64,000 nt of DNA. Source: Parabacteroides hominis (lineage in GTDB: Bacteria; Bacteroidota; Bacteroidia; Bacteroidales; Tannerellaceae). The notes under the pieces were generated by a model that worked only from the letters and a program-made list of their open reading frames with translations, ran no database searches and was not told the origin of the DNA. Position numbers and translations under genes: made by a program. Positions 49,444 through 60,638 of the stretch are shown piece after piece. The stretch lies in assembly GCF_014287585.1 (NCBI RefSeq), contig NZ_JACOOJ010000027.1:6339-70338 (forward strand). The letters are read 5' to 3'. Each line of letters starts with the position of its first letter. Within the stretch, counting starts at the first letter, position 1.

Positions 49444-51531
49444 ATGAAGACAATCATTGCAGAAAAGCCCTCCGTGGCACGTGAAATCGCCCGCATCGTG
49501 GGCGCGACAAAGAGAGAGGAAGGATATTTCGAAGGAGGCGGCTATGCCGTGACATGGGCATTCGGACACCTCGTTCAGCTTGCCATGCCCGACGGCTACG
49601 GCGTGCGCGGATTTGTCCGTGACAACCTCCCGATTATTCCCGACACATTCACGCTCGTCCCCCGTCAGGTCAGGACGGAGAAAGGTTACAAGCCCGACAG
49701 CGGCGTGGTGTCGCAGATAAAAGTCATCAAAAGACTGTTCGACACAAGCGAACAAATCATCGTGGCGACCGATGCCGGACGCGAGGGAGAGCTTATCTTC
49801 CGCTACCTCTACCACTATACGGGTTGCACCACTCCTTTCGTGCGTCTGTGGATCAGCTCGCTCACCGACAAGGCTATCCGTGAGGGACTGCGCAACCTCG
49901 AAGACGGCAGCAGGTACGACAACCTATACCTCGCCGCCAAAGCGCGGAGCGAATCCGACTGGCTCGTGGGCATCAACGGCACTCAGGCGTTATCCATAGC
50001 CGCCGGACATGGCACGTATTCGGTGGGGCGTGTGCAGACACCCACGCTGGCGATGGTGTGTGAACGCTATTGGGAGAACCGCCGTTTTACGTCCGAAGCA
50101 TTCTGGCAGCTCCATATCGCAACAGACGGTTGCGACGGCGAGGTCGTGAAACTCTCATCCTCCGAGAAATGGAAGTCGAAAGAACCGGCAACGGAGCTAT
50201 ATAATAAGGTAAAGGCGGCAGGCAGCGCAACGGTAACGAAAGCAGAGCGTAAGGAGAAGACGGAGGAAACTCCCTTGCTGTACGACCTGACCACGCTCCA
50301 AAAAGAAGCCAACGCCAAGCACGGCTTCACGGCGGAACAGACGCTTGAAATCGCGCAGAAGCTCTACGAGAAGAAGTTGATAACCTATCCGAGAACGGGA
50401 AGCCGCTACATCCCCGAAGACGTGTTCGCTGAAATCCCCAAGCTACTCGCCTTTATCGGCACGCAGCCCGAATGGAAAGACAAGGTGCGGGCAAAAGCCA
50501 TCCCGACACGCCGTAGCGTGGATGACGGCAAGGTAACAGACCACCATGCCCTGCTCGTCACGGGAGAGAAACCGCTCTTCCTCTCCAAAGAGGACAGCAC
50601 CATTTATCAGATGATTGCCGGACGAATGATAGAGGCATTCTCCGAAAAATGCGTCAAGGACGTGACTGCTGTCACGGCAGAATGTGCCGGAGTGGAGTTC
50701 ACCGTGAAAGGCAGTGTCGTGAAGCAAGCCGGATGGCGTGCCGTCTATGGCGAGGAAAAGGAGGAAACTACCATCCCCGGCTGGCAGGATGGCGACACGC
50801 TCACGCTGAAAGCCACCTCCATCACCGAAGGAAAGACCAAACCCAAGCCGCTGCATACCGAAGCCACCCTGCTCTCGGCAATGGAAACAGCGGGCAAGGA
50901 AATTGAGGACGACGCGCTGCGGCAGGCGATGAAGGACTGCGGCATCGGCACTCCCGCCACACGAGCGTCCATCATCGAAACGCTTTTCAAGCGCGGTTAC
51001 ATGGAACGCTGCAAGAAGTCGCTTGTTCCCACCGAAAAGGGACTCGCCCTCAATTCCGTGGTGAAGACGATGCGCATCGCCGATGTAGCCATGACGGGCG
51101 AATGGGAAAAGGAACTGGCACGTATCGAGCGCGGGGAACTGCCCGCCGACACTTTCCGCAAGGAGATAGAGGCGTACACACGGGAAATCACCTCCGAACT
51201 GCTCTCGTGCGACAAGCTCTTCGGCAGCCGTGATTCCGGCTGCGCGTGTCCCAAGTGCGGCACGGGCAGGATGCGGTTCTACGGCAAGGTGGTACGTTGC
51301 GACAACACGGAGTGCGGACTGCCCGTGTTCCGGCAGAAAGCGGGACGCACCCTGTCCGACGACGAAATCAAAGACCTGCTCACCGACGGGCACACCAAGC
51401 CGCTCAAAGGCTTCAAGAGCAAGCAGGGCAAGAACTTCGATGCCATAGTCGCCTTTGACGGGGAATATAACACGACGTTCGTGTTCCCGGAAAAGAAATG
51501 CAAGTCTTCCTATCCGAAAAAAAGGAAATAA
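49444..51531 (+). CDS. exc: Exc, type IA topoisomerase (topoisomerase III-like)
   Basis: 695 residues from MKTIIAEKPSVAREIARIVG at 49444; the open frame extends 19 codons upstream into non-family sequence. Toprim domain (IIAEKPSVA, VATDAGREGELIFRYLYHYT) with the acidic residues, the central gate domains (VGRVQTPTLAMVCERYWENR), the active-site tyrosine in KLITYPRTGSRYIPEDV, and TPATRASIIETLFKRGY. A C-terminal zinc-binding segment has CACPKCGTGRM and CDNTECGLP. In CTnDOT Exc stimulates excision and has topoisomerase activity. Last gene of the excision operon. Confidence 0.92.
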   Translation: MKTIIAEKPSVAREIARIVGATKREEGYFEGGGYAVTWAFGHLVQLAMPDGYGVRGFVRDNLPIIPDTFTLVPRQVRTEKGYKPDSGVVSQIKVIKRLFDTSEQIIVATDAGREGELIFRYLYHYTGCTTPFVRLWISSLTDKAIREGLRNLEDGSRYDNLYLAAKARSESDWLVGINGTQALSIAAGHGTYSVGRVQTPTLAMVCERYWENRRFTSEAFWQLHIATDGCDGEVVKLSSSEKWKSKEPATELYNKVKAAGSATVTKAERKEKTEETPLLYDLTTLQKEANAKHGFTAEQTLEIAQKLYEKKLITYPRTGSRYIPEDVFAEIPKLLAFIGTQPEWKDKVRAKAIPTRRSVDDGKVTDHHALLVTGEKPLFLSKEDSTIYQMIAGRMIEAFSEKCVKDVTAVTAECAGVEFTVKGSVVKQAGWRAVYGEEKEETTIPGWQDGDTLTLKATSITEGKTKPKPLHTEATLLSAMETAGKEIEDDALRQAMKDCGIGTPATRASIIETLFKRGYMERCKKSLVPTEKGLALNSVVKTMRIADVAMTGEWEKELARIERGELPADTFRKEIEAYTREITSELLSCDKLFGSRDSGCACPKCGTGRMRFYGKVVRCDNTECGLPVFRQKAGRTLSDDEIKDLLTDGHTKPLKGFKSKQGKNFDAIVAFDGEYNTTFVFPEKKCKSSYPKKRK

Positions 51532-51610
51532 TCACTAACTTTTGATAAGTTAGGCTGCATCTCAACAATAGAAACAAACAAGTTTTTTTCGTATTGTCTT
51601 CGATTTGCAC

Positions 51611-51714
51611 TAACTTTGCCACTTGTTCAGAGTAATGAATTGTTCTTCGATACCGGATTACACTCATACTTTGGATTTAGTGGTGGCACTCGGAGGGATA
51701 CCGAGTGCCTTTTT
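51611..51714 (+). promoter_or_regulatory. Promoter-like TAACTTTG followed by a hairpin
   Basis: TAACTTTG (51611-51618) matches the -7 consensus, but the position for -33 is only a T run. Downstream ggcactcgg (51685-51693) pairs with ccgagtgcc (51701-51709), followed by five T: a good intrinsic terminator. It lies before the DUF1896 gene rather than after exc, so it could end the exc transcript, or act as a conditional terminator for the genes that follow. Confidence 0.55.
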
Positions 51715-51770
51715 CTTCCTTTTTCCAATCAATTATCCCGTTAAATATCAATCCACTAAACTCCAAAGTA

Positions 51771-52223
51771 ATGAACAACAAGAAGAAAAACGAGGGTCAG
51801 ACCGACTTTTCCTATTACGGTCTGTACCTGCTGGACTACCTCCGCACGAACAAGTTTGAACAGGCGACTGACACCGCTTTCATACGGGAACGGGCCGACC
51901 GTGCCGCCGAAACGTATGAAAAGGCGCGGCTCGAAGGCTATCCCGCCGATGGCGCGCAAGAGCAGGCGATGGACACGCTGCTGCGCGGGCTGCGCTATTC
52001 CCGGTACGCCATTCTCCGTGAAGTCGTGGAGAGCGAGTTTTTCGACGAAGTGCCGGAAGAGAAACAAGAAGCCTTTATTCTGAAACTCATGCCGCTTGTC
52101 GGCAACGTGTTCTCCGTCTATGACCTTTCGGACGACAACTTCGCCCTGTCTTCCGATTACGACCTGCTCTACACGGAGCTGACGGGGGCAACCGTCCTTT
52201 ACATCGGGGAATATGGCGTTTAA
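51771..52223 (+). CDS. DUF1896 protein
   Basis: 150 residues from [20 protein letters not shown] at 51771. [39 protein letters not shown] and [17 protein letters not shown] are typical of DUF1896, a family of small helical proteins encoded next to the giant methylase/helicase on Bacteroidetes conjugative elements. The next gene overlaps its end by 11 bases, so the two are translated together. Function unknown; may be a partner of the large protein. Confidence 0.85.
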   Translation: MNNKKKNEGQTDFSYYGLYLLDYLRTNKFEQATDTAFIRERADRAAETYEKARLEGYPADGAQEQAMDTLLRGLRYSRYAILREVVESEFFDEVPEEKQEAFILKLMPLVGNVFSVYDLSDDNFALSSDYDLLYTELTGATVLYIGEYGV

Positions 52224-55200
52224 CCGCAAACAGAAACTGCGGGACAACATCGAGGCGATACGGACGGCATTCATCCTTGACAGGGAAAACAGGACAGCGA
52301 CAACCGAAGAGCGTGCCATACTTCAAAGGTACTGCGGTTTCGGCGGTCTGAAATGTATCCTCAACCCTGCAAAGGAACTGACGGATGCCGTCCGGTGGGC
52401 GAAATCCGACCTCGAACTGTTCGCCCCGACAGTGGAGTTGCACAGGCTTATCCGTGAGAACAGCAAGGACGAAACAGAGTACAAGCGGTTTGTGGATTCG
52501 CTGAAAGCGTCCGTGCTGACCGCTTTCTACACCCCCAAAGAGATAACCGACACCATCGCGGACGTGCTGGCAGATTACAGCGTCCGCCCCGCCCGTATGC
52601 TCGAACCGTCGGCGGGGGTTGGCGTGTTCGTGGATTCCATGCTGCGGCACAACCCCAATGCGGATGTGATGGCTTTCGAGAAGGATCTGCTCACGGGTAC
52701 AATCCTGAGGCATCTCTATCCCGGCAAGAAAACGCGCACCTGCGGTTTTGAGAAAATCGAAAGACCGTTCAACAATTATTTCGACTTGGCGGTGTCCAAC
52801 ATTCCGTTCGGAGACATAGCCGTGTTCGACCCTGAGTTTCAGCGGAGCGACTCATTCGGCAGACGCTCCGCCCAGAAAGCCATCCACAACTATTTCTTTC
52901 TCAAAGGACTGGATGCCGTGCGTGACGGCGGTATCGTGGCGTTCATCACCTCGCAAGGGGTATTGAACAGCACCAAGACCTCCGTGCGTAACGAGCTGTT
53001 CAGTAAGGCTGATCTGGTATCCGCGATACGCCTGCCCAACAACCTGTTCACGGACAACGCGGGGACAGAAGTGGGCAGTGACCTGATTGTCCTGCAAAAG
53101 AACCTCAGCAAGAAGGAAATGTCGCAGGACGAGCGGCTGATGACCGTAATACAGACGGACACGAAAACCGACCTGACCGACAACGCCTATTTCATCCACC
53201 ACCCGGAACGCATCGTGCATACGACGGCGAAACTTGACACCGACCCATACGGGAAGCCCGCTATGGTCTATCTGCACGAGGGCAAGGCAGCAGGCATCGC
53301 CGGGGATTTGCACCGTATGCTCGACGAGGATTTCCATTACAGGCTCGCCATGCGTCTGTATTCGGGTTCAATCCGGCAGTCGGGAACGGAAGAAAAAGTT
53401 ACCGTTCAAAAGGAGGTGGAGCGTACTGCCATAAAGATGGAAACAACATCTTCGATGCAGGCGGTGGAAACTCCGACGGAGAAACCGCAACCCACAGAGG
53501 AAAAGCCGGAGATAGAGCCACGTCCGAAATATTCTGACGGTGTGCAGCTATCCTTGCTCGATCTCTGGGGGATGACGGAAGAAGTCAGCCAACAACCGAA
53601 AACCGCCAAAAAGAAAAAGGAGGCGAAAAAGGAAAGCTCGGCAAGGCGCGTTCTACCCAAGCCACAGGTGCATGTCACACAAAATGTTACGGCTGTGCCG
53701 ACGGCTACCACCCCTAAGACTGTAACAGAGAACAAGGAGGCTAAAACGGAGAACACCGCCAAGCCTGCCGACCCGGACGACATCTATGCCACGTTGGACT
53801 GGGATACCAATCCTCCCATCAACGGCTTCTACGAGATGATGATGGATTTGACGCCGGAACGCAGGAAGGAACTTCGGGAACTGGCAAGGCAGCATAACGA
53901 GAAACAAGCGGCGGCGGAAAAGATGGAAGTGAAAGCCGTGCCGGACACTCCCCGTGAGCAACCACGGCAGGAGGAAACACAGCCGGAAGCAGTCACCGCA
54001 CCTGCCGTTACAGATACCCCACCGGAAGCGGTGGCGACCTCCCTTTTCCCCGACATCGAAGCGGAGAAGCCGAAGGAAGAAGTCGTGGACCTTTCGCCGC
54101 GTGCCTACCACCGCACGCCGGAGATGCACCTGCGCGAAGGGTCGCTGGTGGCTGACAGGGGGCGTCATAACATCGGCTACCTGAAGGACATCACGCCATA
54201 CGGGGCGACATTCCAGCCGCTCGACCTGAAAGGCTACCAGAAGGAGAAGGCGTTACAGTATGTTTTACTCCGTGACGCCTACGAGCGGCTGTACCGCTAT
54301 GAATCGAACCTGCATGAAGCAAATGTCCCGTGGCGAGAGCATCTAAACACCTGTTACGATGAGTTTGTCATGCGCTACGGCAACCTCAACGCCAAGCAGA
54401 ACGTGAAGTTAGTGATGATGGACGCGGGCGGGCGTGACATCCTTTCGCTGGAACGGGCGGAGAACGGGAAGTTTGTCAAGGCGGACATCTTCGAGCGTCC
54501 CGTTTCCTTCTCCGTGGAGAGCCATGCCAACGTCGGCTCACCCGAAGAAGCACTGTCCGCGTCGCTCAACAAGTTCGGCACTGTCGATCTCGACTATATG
54601 CGGGAGATAACCGACAGTACGGCGGAGGATTTGCTCACAGCCCTGCAAGGGCGCATCTATTACAATCCGCTCGTAACCGGTTACGAGATTAAGGACCGCT
54701 TTATTGCCGGAAACGTGATAGAGAAAGCGGAACGCATAGAGGCTTGGATGGGCGAAAACCCCGAAAGTGAACGTATGCCGGAGGTGAAGCAGGCGTTGGA
54801 GGCTCTGAAAGATGCCGAACCGCCGCGCATCGCTTTTGAAGACCTTGATTTCAATTTCGGGGAACGCTGGATTCCGACGGGTGTCTATGCCGCCTACATG
54901 AGCCGGCTGTTCGACACGGAGGTGAAAATCGCCTACTCTGCAAGCATGGACGAGTTTTCGGTGGCGTGCGGCTACCGCACCATGAAAATCACGGACGAGT
55001 TTCTGGTGAAGGGGTATTACCGTAACTATGACGGCATGCACCTTCTGAAACACGCCCTGCACAACACCTGTCCCGACATGATGAAGTCCATCGGCAGGGA
55101 CGAGCATGGCAACGACATCAAGGTGCGCGACAGCGAGGGAATACAGCTCGCCAACGCCAAGATTGACGAGATACGAAACGGCTTCTCCGAATGGCTCGAA

Positions 55201-58053
55201 GAGCAGTCGCCACAGTTCAAGGAGCGGCTGACGACGATGTATAACCGCAAGTTCAACTGTTTCGTGCGCCCGAAGTATGACGGCTCGCATCAGACTTTTC
55301 CCGACCTCAATCTGAAAGGGCTGGCAAGCCGGGGCATCAGGAGCGTCTATCCCTCGCAGATGGATTGCGTCTGGATGCTGAAACAGAACGGCGGCGGAAT
55401 TTGTGACCACGAGGTTGGAACCGGCAAGACGCTGATAATGTGCATCGCCGCGCATGAAATGAAGCGTCTGAACTTGGCGCACAAGCCGATGATTATCGGG
55501 CTGAAAGCCAATGTTGCGGAGATTGCCGCCACCTATCAAGCGGCATATCCCAACGCGAGGATTCTGTACGCTTCGGAGAAAGACTTTTCGACCGCCAACC
55601 GCGTGCGTTTCTTCAACAACATCAAGAACAACGACTACGATTGTGTCATTATGTCGCACGACCAGTTCGGCAAGATACCGCAGTCGCCGGAGTTGCAGCA
55701 GCGCATCCTGCAAGCGGAGCTTGACACGGTGGAGGAAAACCTCGAAGTGCTGCGCCAGCAGGGAAAGAACGTATCGCGGGCGATGCTGAAAGGTCTGGAG
55801 AAGCGCAAGCATAACCTTGAAGCGAAATTGGAGAAGGTGGAACACGCCATAAAGTCACGCACGGACGACGTGGTGGACTTCAAGCAGATGGGCATCGACC
55901 ACATTTTCATTGATGAATCGCACCAGTTCAAGAATCTGACTTTCAACACGCGCCACGACCGTGTGGCGGGATTGGGGAACAGCGAGGGAAGCCAGAAGGC
56001 ACTGAACATGCTCTTTGCTATCCGCACCATACAGGAGCGCACGGGCAAGGACTTGGGGGCGACCTTCCTCTCCGGCACGACTATCAGCAACTCGCTGACT
56101 GAGCTGTACCTGCTGTTCAAGTACCTGCGCCCGAAGGAGCTGGAACGGCAGGACATTCGATGTTTTGATGCGTGGTCGGCGATATTTGCCAAGAAGACAA
56201 CGGATTTTGAGTTCAACGTGACGAACAACGTGGTGCAGAAGGAGCGTTTCCGCTACTTCATCAAAGTGCCGGAGCTTGCCGCCTTCTATAATGAAATCAC
56301 GGACTACCGCACGGCGGAGGATGTGGGCGTGGACCGTCCCAACAAAAACGAGATACTGCACCACATACCGCCCACGCCGGAGCAGGAGGACTTCATACAG
56401 AAGCTGATGCAATTCGCCAAGACGGGCGACGCCACCCTGTTGGGCAGACTGCCGCTTTCGGAAACGGAGGAAAAGGCGAAGATGCTTATCGCCACGGACT
56501 ATGCCCGGAAGATGGCACTCGACATGCGCATGATAGACCCGCATTACGAAGACCACCCCGACAACAAGGCGAGCCACTGTGCCAAAATAATCGCGGAGTA
56601 TTATCAAAAATACGACGCGCAGAAAGGCACGCAGTTCGTTTTCTCTGACTTGGGGACTTACCAGCCGGGCGATGGGTGGAACGTCTATTCGGAAATCAAG
56701 CGCAAACTGACGGAGGACTACGGCATACCGCCAAGCGAGGTGCGCTTCATTCAGGAGTGCAAGACCGACAAGGCTCGGAAGGCGGTGATAGATGCCATGA
56801 ACGCCGGGACGGTGCGTGTGCTGTTCGGCTCCACCTCCATGCTCGGAACGGGTGTGAACGCACAGAAACGGTGTGTGGCAATTCATCATCTTGATACGCC
56901 GTGGCGACCGTCCGACCTGCAACAGCGTGACGGACGGGGAGTTAGAGCAGGCAACGAGATAGCCAAGCATTTCGCCGGGAACAACGTGGACGTAATAATC
57001 TACGCGGTGGAAAAATCACTGGACAGTTACAAGTTCAACCTCCTGCACTGCAAGCAGACTTTCATCAGCCAGCTTAAAAGCGGTGCTATGGAAGCGCGTA
57101 CCATCGACGAGGGGGCAATGGACGAGAAATCGGGCATGAACTTCTCGGAATATATGGCGTTGCTATCCGGCAACACCGACCTGCTGGACAAGGCGAAACT
57201 GGAAAAACGTATCGCCTCGCTCGAAGGGGAACGCAAGTCGTTCAACAAGGGCAAGCGTGATTCGGAGTTCAAGCTGGAATCGAAGACCCGCGAGCTGGGC
57301 AACAACACAGCTTTCATAGATGCCATGACGGAGGACTGGAACCGCTTCCTCTCTGTGGTGCAGACCGACAAGGAGGGCAATCACCTTAATATAATAAAGG
57401 TGGACGGAGTGGATTCCGCCGATGAGAAAGTCATCGGAAAGCGTTTGCAGGAGATAGCCAAGAATGCCACGACCGGAGGGTTGTACACGCAGGTTGGAGA
57501 GTTTTACGGTTTCCCGATAAAGGTGGTCAGCGAAAGGATACTCAAAGAGGGATTGGAGTTTACCGACAACCGCTTCGTGGTCGAGGGGAACTACAAGTAC
57601 ACCTACAACAACGGGCATCTGGCGCTGGCTGACCCGTTGGCCGCCGCCCGCAACTTCCTCAACGCGATTGAGAGAATCCCCTCCATCATCGACCAGTATA
57701 AAGCGAAGAATGAGGTCTTGGAACGTGAGATACCGCAGTTGCAGGAGATAGCAGGCAAGGTGTGGAAGAAGGAGGAAGAACTGAAACAGTTGAAGTCCGA
57801 ACTTGCCGCCCTTGACCGCAAGATACAGCTGGAACTTGCGCCGCCTACACCCGAAATCACCGAAAAGGAGCATGAAGGGCAACAGGTCAAACCGGAAGCG
57901 AAAGGTGTGCGAAACGGTATCAGGCAATATCCCGAAGATACATCACCGCAAATACGCAATCCATCGGAAAGTATTATCGCCAATCACACCATAACTGGGC
58001 ATCCGGGGCTGTATGCCAAGGAGGAAACCCGGTCCAAAGGATTGAAAATATAA
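52213..58053 (+). CDS. Giant N6-DNA methylase/SNF2-type helicase fusion
   Basis: 1946 residues. The N-terminal ~450 form an N6-adenine methylase-like domain: [34 protein letters not shown] (SAM-binding) and [15 protein letters not shown] (catalytic motif IV as N-I-P-F). A Lys/Glu/Pro-rich linker (~450-630) follows, then a helicase: [20 protein letters not shown] (Walker A), [16 protein letters not shown] (DESH box), [20 protein letters not shown] and [18 protein letters not shown] (motif VI). The C-terminal ~350 residues are coiled coil. Such proteins are core cargo of CTnDOT-family elements and may protect or remodel element DNA against host restriction; this is not established. Starts inside the DUF1896 gene. 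Confidence 0.88.
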   Translation: MAFNRKQKLRDNIEAIRTAFILDRENRTATTEERAILQRYCGFGGLKCILNPAKELTDAVRWAKSDLELFAPTVELHRLIRENSKDETEYKRFVDSLKASVLTAFYTPKEITDTIADVLADYSVRPARMLEPSAGVGVFVDSMLRHNPNADVMAFEKDLLTGTILRHLYPGKKTRTCGFEKIERPFNNYFDLAVSNIPFGDIAVFDPEFQRSDSFGRRSAQKAIHNYFFLKGLDAVRDGGIVAFITSQGVLNSTKTSVRNELFSKADLVSAIRLPNNLFTDNAGTEVGSDLIVLQKNLSKKEMSQDERLMTVIQTDTKTDLTDNAYFIHHPERIVHTTAKLDTDPYGKPAMVYLHEGKAAGIAGDLHRMLDEDFHYRLAMRLYSGSIRQSGTEEKVTVQKEVERTAIKMETTSSMQAVETPTEKPQPTEEKPEIEPRPKYSDGVQLSLLDLWGMTEEVSQQPKTAKKKKEAKKESSARRVLPKPQVHVTQNVTAVPTATTPKTVTENKEAKTENTAKPADPDDIYATLDWDTNPPINGFYEMMMDLTPERRKELRELARQHNEKQAAAEKMEVKAVPDTPREQPRQEETQPEAVTAPAVTDTPPEAVATSLFPDIEAEKPKEEVVDLSPRAYHRTPEMHLREGSLVADRGRHNIGYLKDITPYGATFQPLDLKGYQKEKALQYVLLRDAYERLYRYESNLHEANVPWREHLNTCYDEFVMRYGNLNAKQNVKLVMMDAGGRDILSLERAENGKFVKADIFERPVSFSVESHANVGSPEEALSASLNKFGTVDLDYMREITDSTAEDLLTALQGRIYYNPLVTGYEIKDRFIAGNVIEKAERIEAWMGENPESERMPEVKQALEALKDAEPPRIAFEDLDFNFGERWIPTGVYAAYMSRLFDTEVKIAYSASMDEFSVACGYRTMKITDEFLVKGYYRNYDGMHLLKHALHNTCPDMMKSIGRDEHGNDIKVRDSEGIQLANAKIDEIRNGFSEWLEEQSPQFKERLTTMYNRKFNCFVRPKYDGSHQTFPDLNLKGLASRGIRSVYPSQMDCVWMLKQNGGGICDHEVGTGKTLIMCIAAHEMKRLNLAHKPMIIGLKANVAEIAATYQAAYPNARILYASEKDFSTANRVRFFNNIKNNDYDCVIMSHDQFGKIPQSPELQQRILQAELDTVEENLEVLRQQGKNVSRAMLKGLEKRKHNLEAKLEKVEHAIKSRTDDVVDFKQMGIDHIFIDESHQFKNLTFNTRHDRVAGLGNSEGSQKALNMLFAIRTIQERTGKDLGATFLSGTTISNSLTELYLLFKYLRPKELERQDIRCFDAWSAIFAKKTTDFEFNVTNNVVQKERFRYFIKVPELAAFYNEITDYRTAEDVGVDRPNKNEILHHIPPTPEQEDFIQKLMQFAKTGDATLLGRLPLSETEEKAKMLIATDYARKMALDMRMIDPHYEDHPDNKASHCAKIIAEYYQKYDAQKGTQFVFSDLGTYQPGDGWNVYSEIKRKLTEDYGIPPSEVRFIQECKTDKARKAVIDAMNAGTVRVLFGSTSMLGTGVNAQKRCVAIHHLDTPWRPSDLQQRDGRGVRAGNEIAKHFAGNNVDVIIYAVEKSLDSYKFNLLHCKQTFISQLKSGAMEARTIDEGAMDEKSGMNFSEYMALLSGNTDLLDKAKLEKRIASLEGERKSFNKGKRDSEFKLESKTRELGNNTAFIDAMTEDWNRFLSVVQTDKEGNHLNIIKVDGVDSADEKVIGKRLQEIAKNATTGGLYTQVGEFYGFPIKVVSERILKEGLEFTDNRFVVEGNYKYTYNNGHLALADPLAAARNFLNAIERIPSIIDQYKAKNEVLEREIPQLQEIAGKVWKKEEELKQLKSELAALDRKIQLELAPPTPEITEKEHEGQQVKPEAKGVRNGIRQYPEDTSPQIRNPSESIIANHTITGHPGLYAKEETRSKGLKI

Positions 58054-58077
58054 CCTTAGGAATTTTATCTGAAGTAT

Positions 58078-58179
58078 TAATAAGGGCTATCCCAAAAGGT
58101 CTAAAAGTAAATTTTATCCTTTCTGCAAGTATCTGTAGGATGGCAACTGCATTTTTTTTCTTTTTGGGCAGCCCTTATT
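58078..58179 (+). terminator. Long hairpin after the methylase/helicase gene
   Basis: aataagggctatcccaaaa (58078-58096) pairs with ttttgggcagcccttatt (58162-58179), with one bulge, around a ~65-base loop. It follows the stop by 25 bases and separates the operon from the tetQ region. No strong T run follows directly. Confidence 0.6.
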
Positions 58180-58547
58180 AAAATTTATTCTTATTTTAGG
58201 TTATATACATTCATGTCCATTTATGTAAAAAATCCTGCTGACCTTGTTTATGTCTTGTCAGTCACCATTTGCAAAACCATATTTGACCCTCAAAGAGGCT
58301 GAATTTGATAAGCAACTTGCTACATACTCATAATAAGGAGCTAAATAGAACACGAATGGGAAATACTCAAATGCCAAACTAAAGAAGATATTGGCCAAAA
58401 TAAACGTTATACCGAGAGAGAAACTTGATTTTTTTCAACTTCCTAAAACGTTGTTGTTCAAACATTTCTACTTATTTGTACTTACCAGTTGAACCTACGC
58501 TTCCCTAATAAAATGTCTATGGTAAAAAGTTAAAAAATCCTCCCACT
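58180..58547 (+). other. Upstream region of tetQ with a degenerate reading frame
   Basis: No intact gene. One plus-strand phase from about 58260 reads SPFAKPYLTLKEAEFDKQLA and, after stops, AKLKKILAKINVIPREKLDF, which looks like a decayed gene that I cannot identify. The rest is AT-rich. Confidence 0.4.
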
Positions 58548-58578
58548 TTTGTTAGATATATTTTTTTGGCTAATTTTG
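58548..58578 (+). promoter_or_regulatory. tetQ-rteA-rteB promoter
   Basis: TTTG (58548-58551), 19 bases, TAATTTTG (58571-58578): an exact Bacteroides promoter. It precedes the 5' leader of the tetracycline-inducible operon. Confidence 0.85.
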
Positions 58579-58586
58579 TAATCGTT

Positions 58587-58701
58587 ATGCGGCAGTAATA
58601 ATATACATATTAATACGAGTTAGTAATCCTGTAGTTCTCACATGCTACGAGGAGGTATTAAAAGGTGCGTTTCGACAATGCATCTATTGTAGTATATTAT
58701 T
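58587..58701 (+). promoter_or_regulatory. tetQ leader with three-codon mini-ORF and hairpin
   Basis: A mini-ORF ATG-CGG-CAG-TAA (58587-58598; Met-Arg-Gln) lies close to the likely transcript start. aataatatac (58597-58606), overlapping its stop codon, pairs perfectly with gtatattatt (58692-58701), which ends 11 bases before the tetQ ATG. Stalling of ribosomes on the mini-ORF could keep the hairpin open and free the tetQ start. Translational control of tetQ by a leader with a very short peptide is known for CTnDOT; the pairing given here is read from this sequence. Confidence 0.7.
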
Positions 58702-58712
58702 GCTTAATCCAA

Positions 58713-60638
58713 ATGAATATTATAAATTTAGGAATTCTTGCTCACATTGATGCAGGAAAAACTTCCGTAACCGAGAATCTGCTGTTTGCCAGTGGAGCAA
58801 CGGAAAAGTGCGGCCGTGTGGATAATGGTGACACCATAACAGACTCTATGGATATAGAGAAACGTAGAGGAATTACTGTTCGGGCTTCTACGACATCTAT
58901 TATCTGGAATGGAGTGAAATGCAATATCATTGACACTCCGGGACACATGGATTTTATTGCGGAAGTGGAGCGGACATTCAAAATGCTTGATGGAGCAGTC
59001 CTCATCTTATCCGCAAAGGAAGGCATACAAGCGCAAACAAAGTTGCTGTTCAATACTTTACAAAAACTGCAAATCCCGACAATTATATTTATCAATAAAA
59101 TTGACCGTGACGGTGTGAATTTAGAGCGTTTGTATCTGGATATAAAAACAAATCTGTCTCAAGATGTCCTGTTTATGCAAACTGTTGTCGATGGATTGGT
59201 TTATCCGATTTGCTCCCAAACATATATAAAGGAAGAATACAAAGAATTTGTATGCAACCATGACGACAATATATTAGAACGATATTTGGCGGATAGCGAA
59301 ATTTCACCGGCTGATTATTGGAATACGATAATCGATCTTGTGGCAAAAGCCAAAGTCTATCCGGTACTACATGGATCAGCAATGTTCAATATCGGTATCA
59401 ATGAGTTGTTGGACGCCATCTCTTCTTTTATACTTCCTCCAGAATCAGTCTCAAACAGACTTTCAGCTTATCTCTATAAGATAGAGCATGACCCCAAAGG
59501 ACATAAAAGAAGTTTTCTAAAAATAATTGACGGAAGTCTGAGACTTCGAGACATTGTAAGAATCAACGATTCGGAAAAATTCATCAAGATTAAAAATCTA
59601 AAGACTATTTATCAGGGCAGAGAGATAAATGTTGATGAAGTGGGGGCCAATGATATCGCGATTGTAGAAGATATGGAAGATTTTCGAATCGGAGATTATT
59701 TAGGTACTAAACCTTGTTTGATTCAAGGGTTATCTCATCAGCATCCCGCTCTCAAATCCTCCGTCCGGCCAGACAGGTCCGAAGAGAGAAGCAAGGTGAT
59801 ATCCGCTCTGAATACATTGTGGATTGAAGACCCGTCTTTGTCCTTTTCCATAAACTCATATAGTGATGAATTGGAAATCTCGTTATATGGTTTGACACAA
59901 AAGGAAATCATACAGACATTGCTGGAAGAACGATTTTCCGTAAAGGTCCATTTTGATGAGATCAAGACTATCTACAAAGAACGACCTGTAAAAAAGGTCA
60001 ATAAGATTATTCAGATCGAAGTGCCACCCAACCCTTACTGGGCCACAATAGGGCTGACGCTTGAACCCTTGCCGTTAGGGACAGGGTTGCAAATCGAAAG
60101 TGACATCTCCTATGGTTATCTGAACCATTCTTTTCAAAATGCCGTTTTTGAAGGGATTCGTATGTCTTGCCAATCTGGTTTACATGGATGGGAAGTGACT
60201 GATCTGAAAGTAACTTTTACTCAAGCCGAGTATTATAGCCCGGTAAGTACACCTGCTGATTTCAGACAGCTGACCCCTTATGTCTTCAGGCTGGCCTTGC
60301 AACAGTCAGGTGTGGACATTCTCGAACCGATGCTCTATTTTGAGTTGCAGATACCCCAAGCGGCAAGTTCCAAAGCTATTACAGATTTGCAAAAAATGAT
60401 GTCTGAGATTGAAGACATCAGTTGCAATAATGAGTGGTGTCATATTAAAGGGAAAGTTCCATTAAATACAAGTAAAGACTACGCCTCAGAAGTAAGTTCA
60501 TACACTAAGGGCTTAGGCGTTTTTATGATCAAGCCATGCGGGTATCAAATAACAAAAGACGGTTATTCTGATAATATCCGCATGAACGAAAAAGATAAAC
60601 TTTTATTCATGTTCCAAAAATCAATGTCATCAAAATAA
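58713..60638 (+). CDS. tetQ: Ribosomal protection tetracycline resistance protein TetQ
   Basis: 641 residues from [20 protein letters not shown] at 58713, the known TetQ length; the frame is open 16 codons more. EF-G-like GTPase: G1 [10 protein letters not shown]3 DTPGHMDF, G4 NKIDRDG, then domains II-V ([38 protein letters not shown]). It removes tetracycline from the ribosome, giving resistance. First gene of the tetQ-rteA-rteB operon; its stop overlaps the rteA start (TAATG), so tetracycline induces resistance and the transfer regulators together. Confidence 0.97.
   Translation: MNIINLGILAHIDAGKTSVTENLLFASGATEKCGRVDNGDTITDSMDIEKRRGITVRASTTSIIWNGVKCNIIDTPGHMDFIAEVERTFKMLDGAVLILSAKEGIQAQTKLLFNTLQKLQIPTIIFINKIDRDGVNLERLYLDIKTNLSQDVLFMQTVVDGLVYPICSQTYIKEEYKEFVCNHDDNILERYLADSEISPADYWNTIIDLVAKAKVYPVLHGSAMFNIGINELLDAISSFILPPESVSNRLSAYLYKIEHDPKGHKRSFLKIIDGSLRLRDIVRINDSEKFIKIKNLKTIYQGREINVDEVGANDIAIVEDMEDFRIGDYLGTKPCLIQGLSHQHPALKSSVRPDRSEERSKVISALNTLWIEDPSLSFSINSYSDELEISLYGLTQKEIIQTLLEERFSVKVHFDEIKTIYKERPVKKVNKIIQIEVPPNPYWATIGLTLEPLPLGTGLQIESDISYGYLNHSFQNAVFEGIRMSCQSGLHGWEVTDLKVTFTQAEYYSPVSTPADFRQLTPYVFRLALQQSGVDILEPMLYFELQIPQAASSKAITDLQKMMSEIEDISCNNEWCHIKGKVPLNTSKDYASEVSSYTKGLGVFMIKPCGYQITKDGYSDNIRMNEKDKLLFMFQKSMSSK

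Noticed and set aside
54538..55845. Long minus-strand ORFs opposite the methylase/helicase
   Set aside because: GC-rich shadow frames of a well-supported gene.
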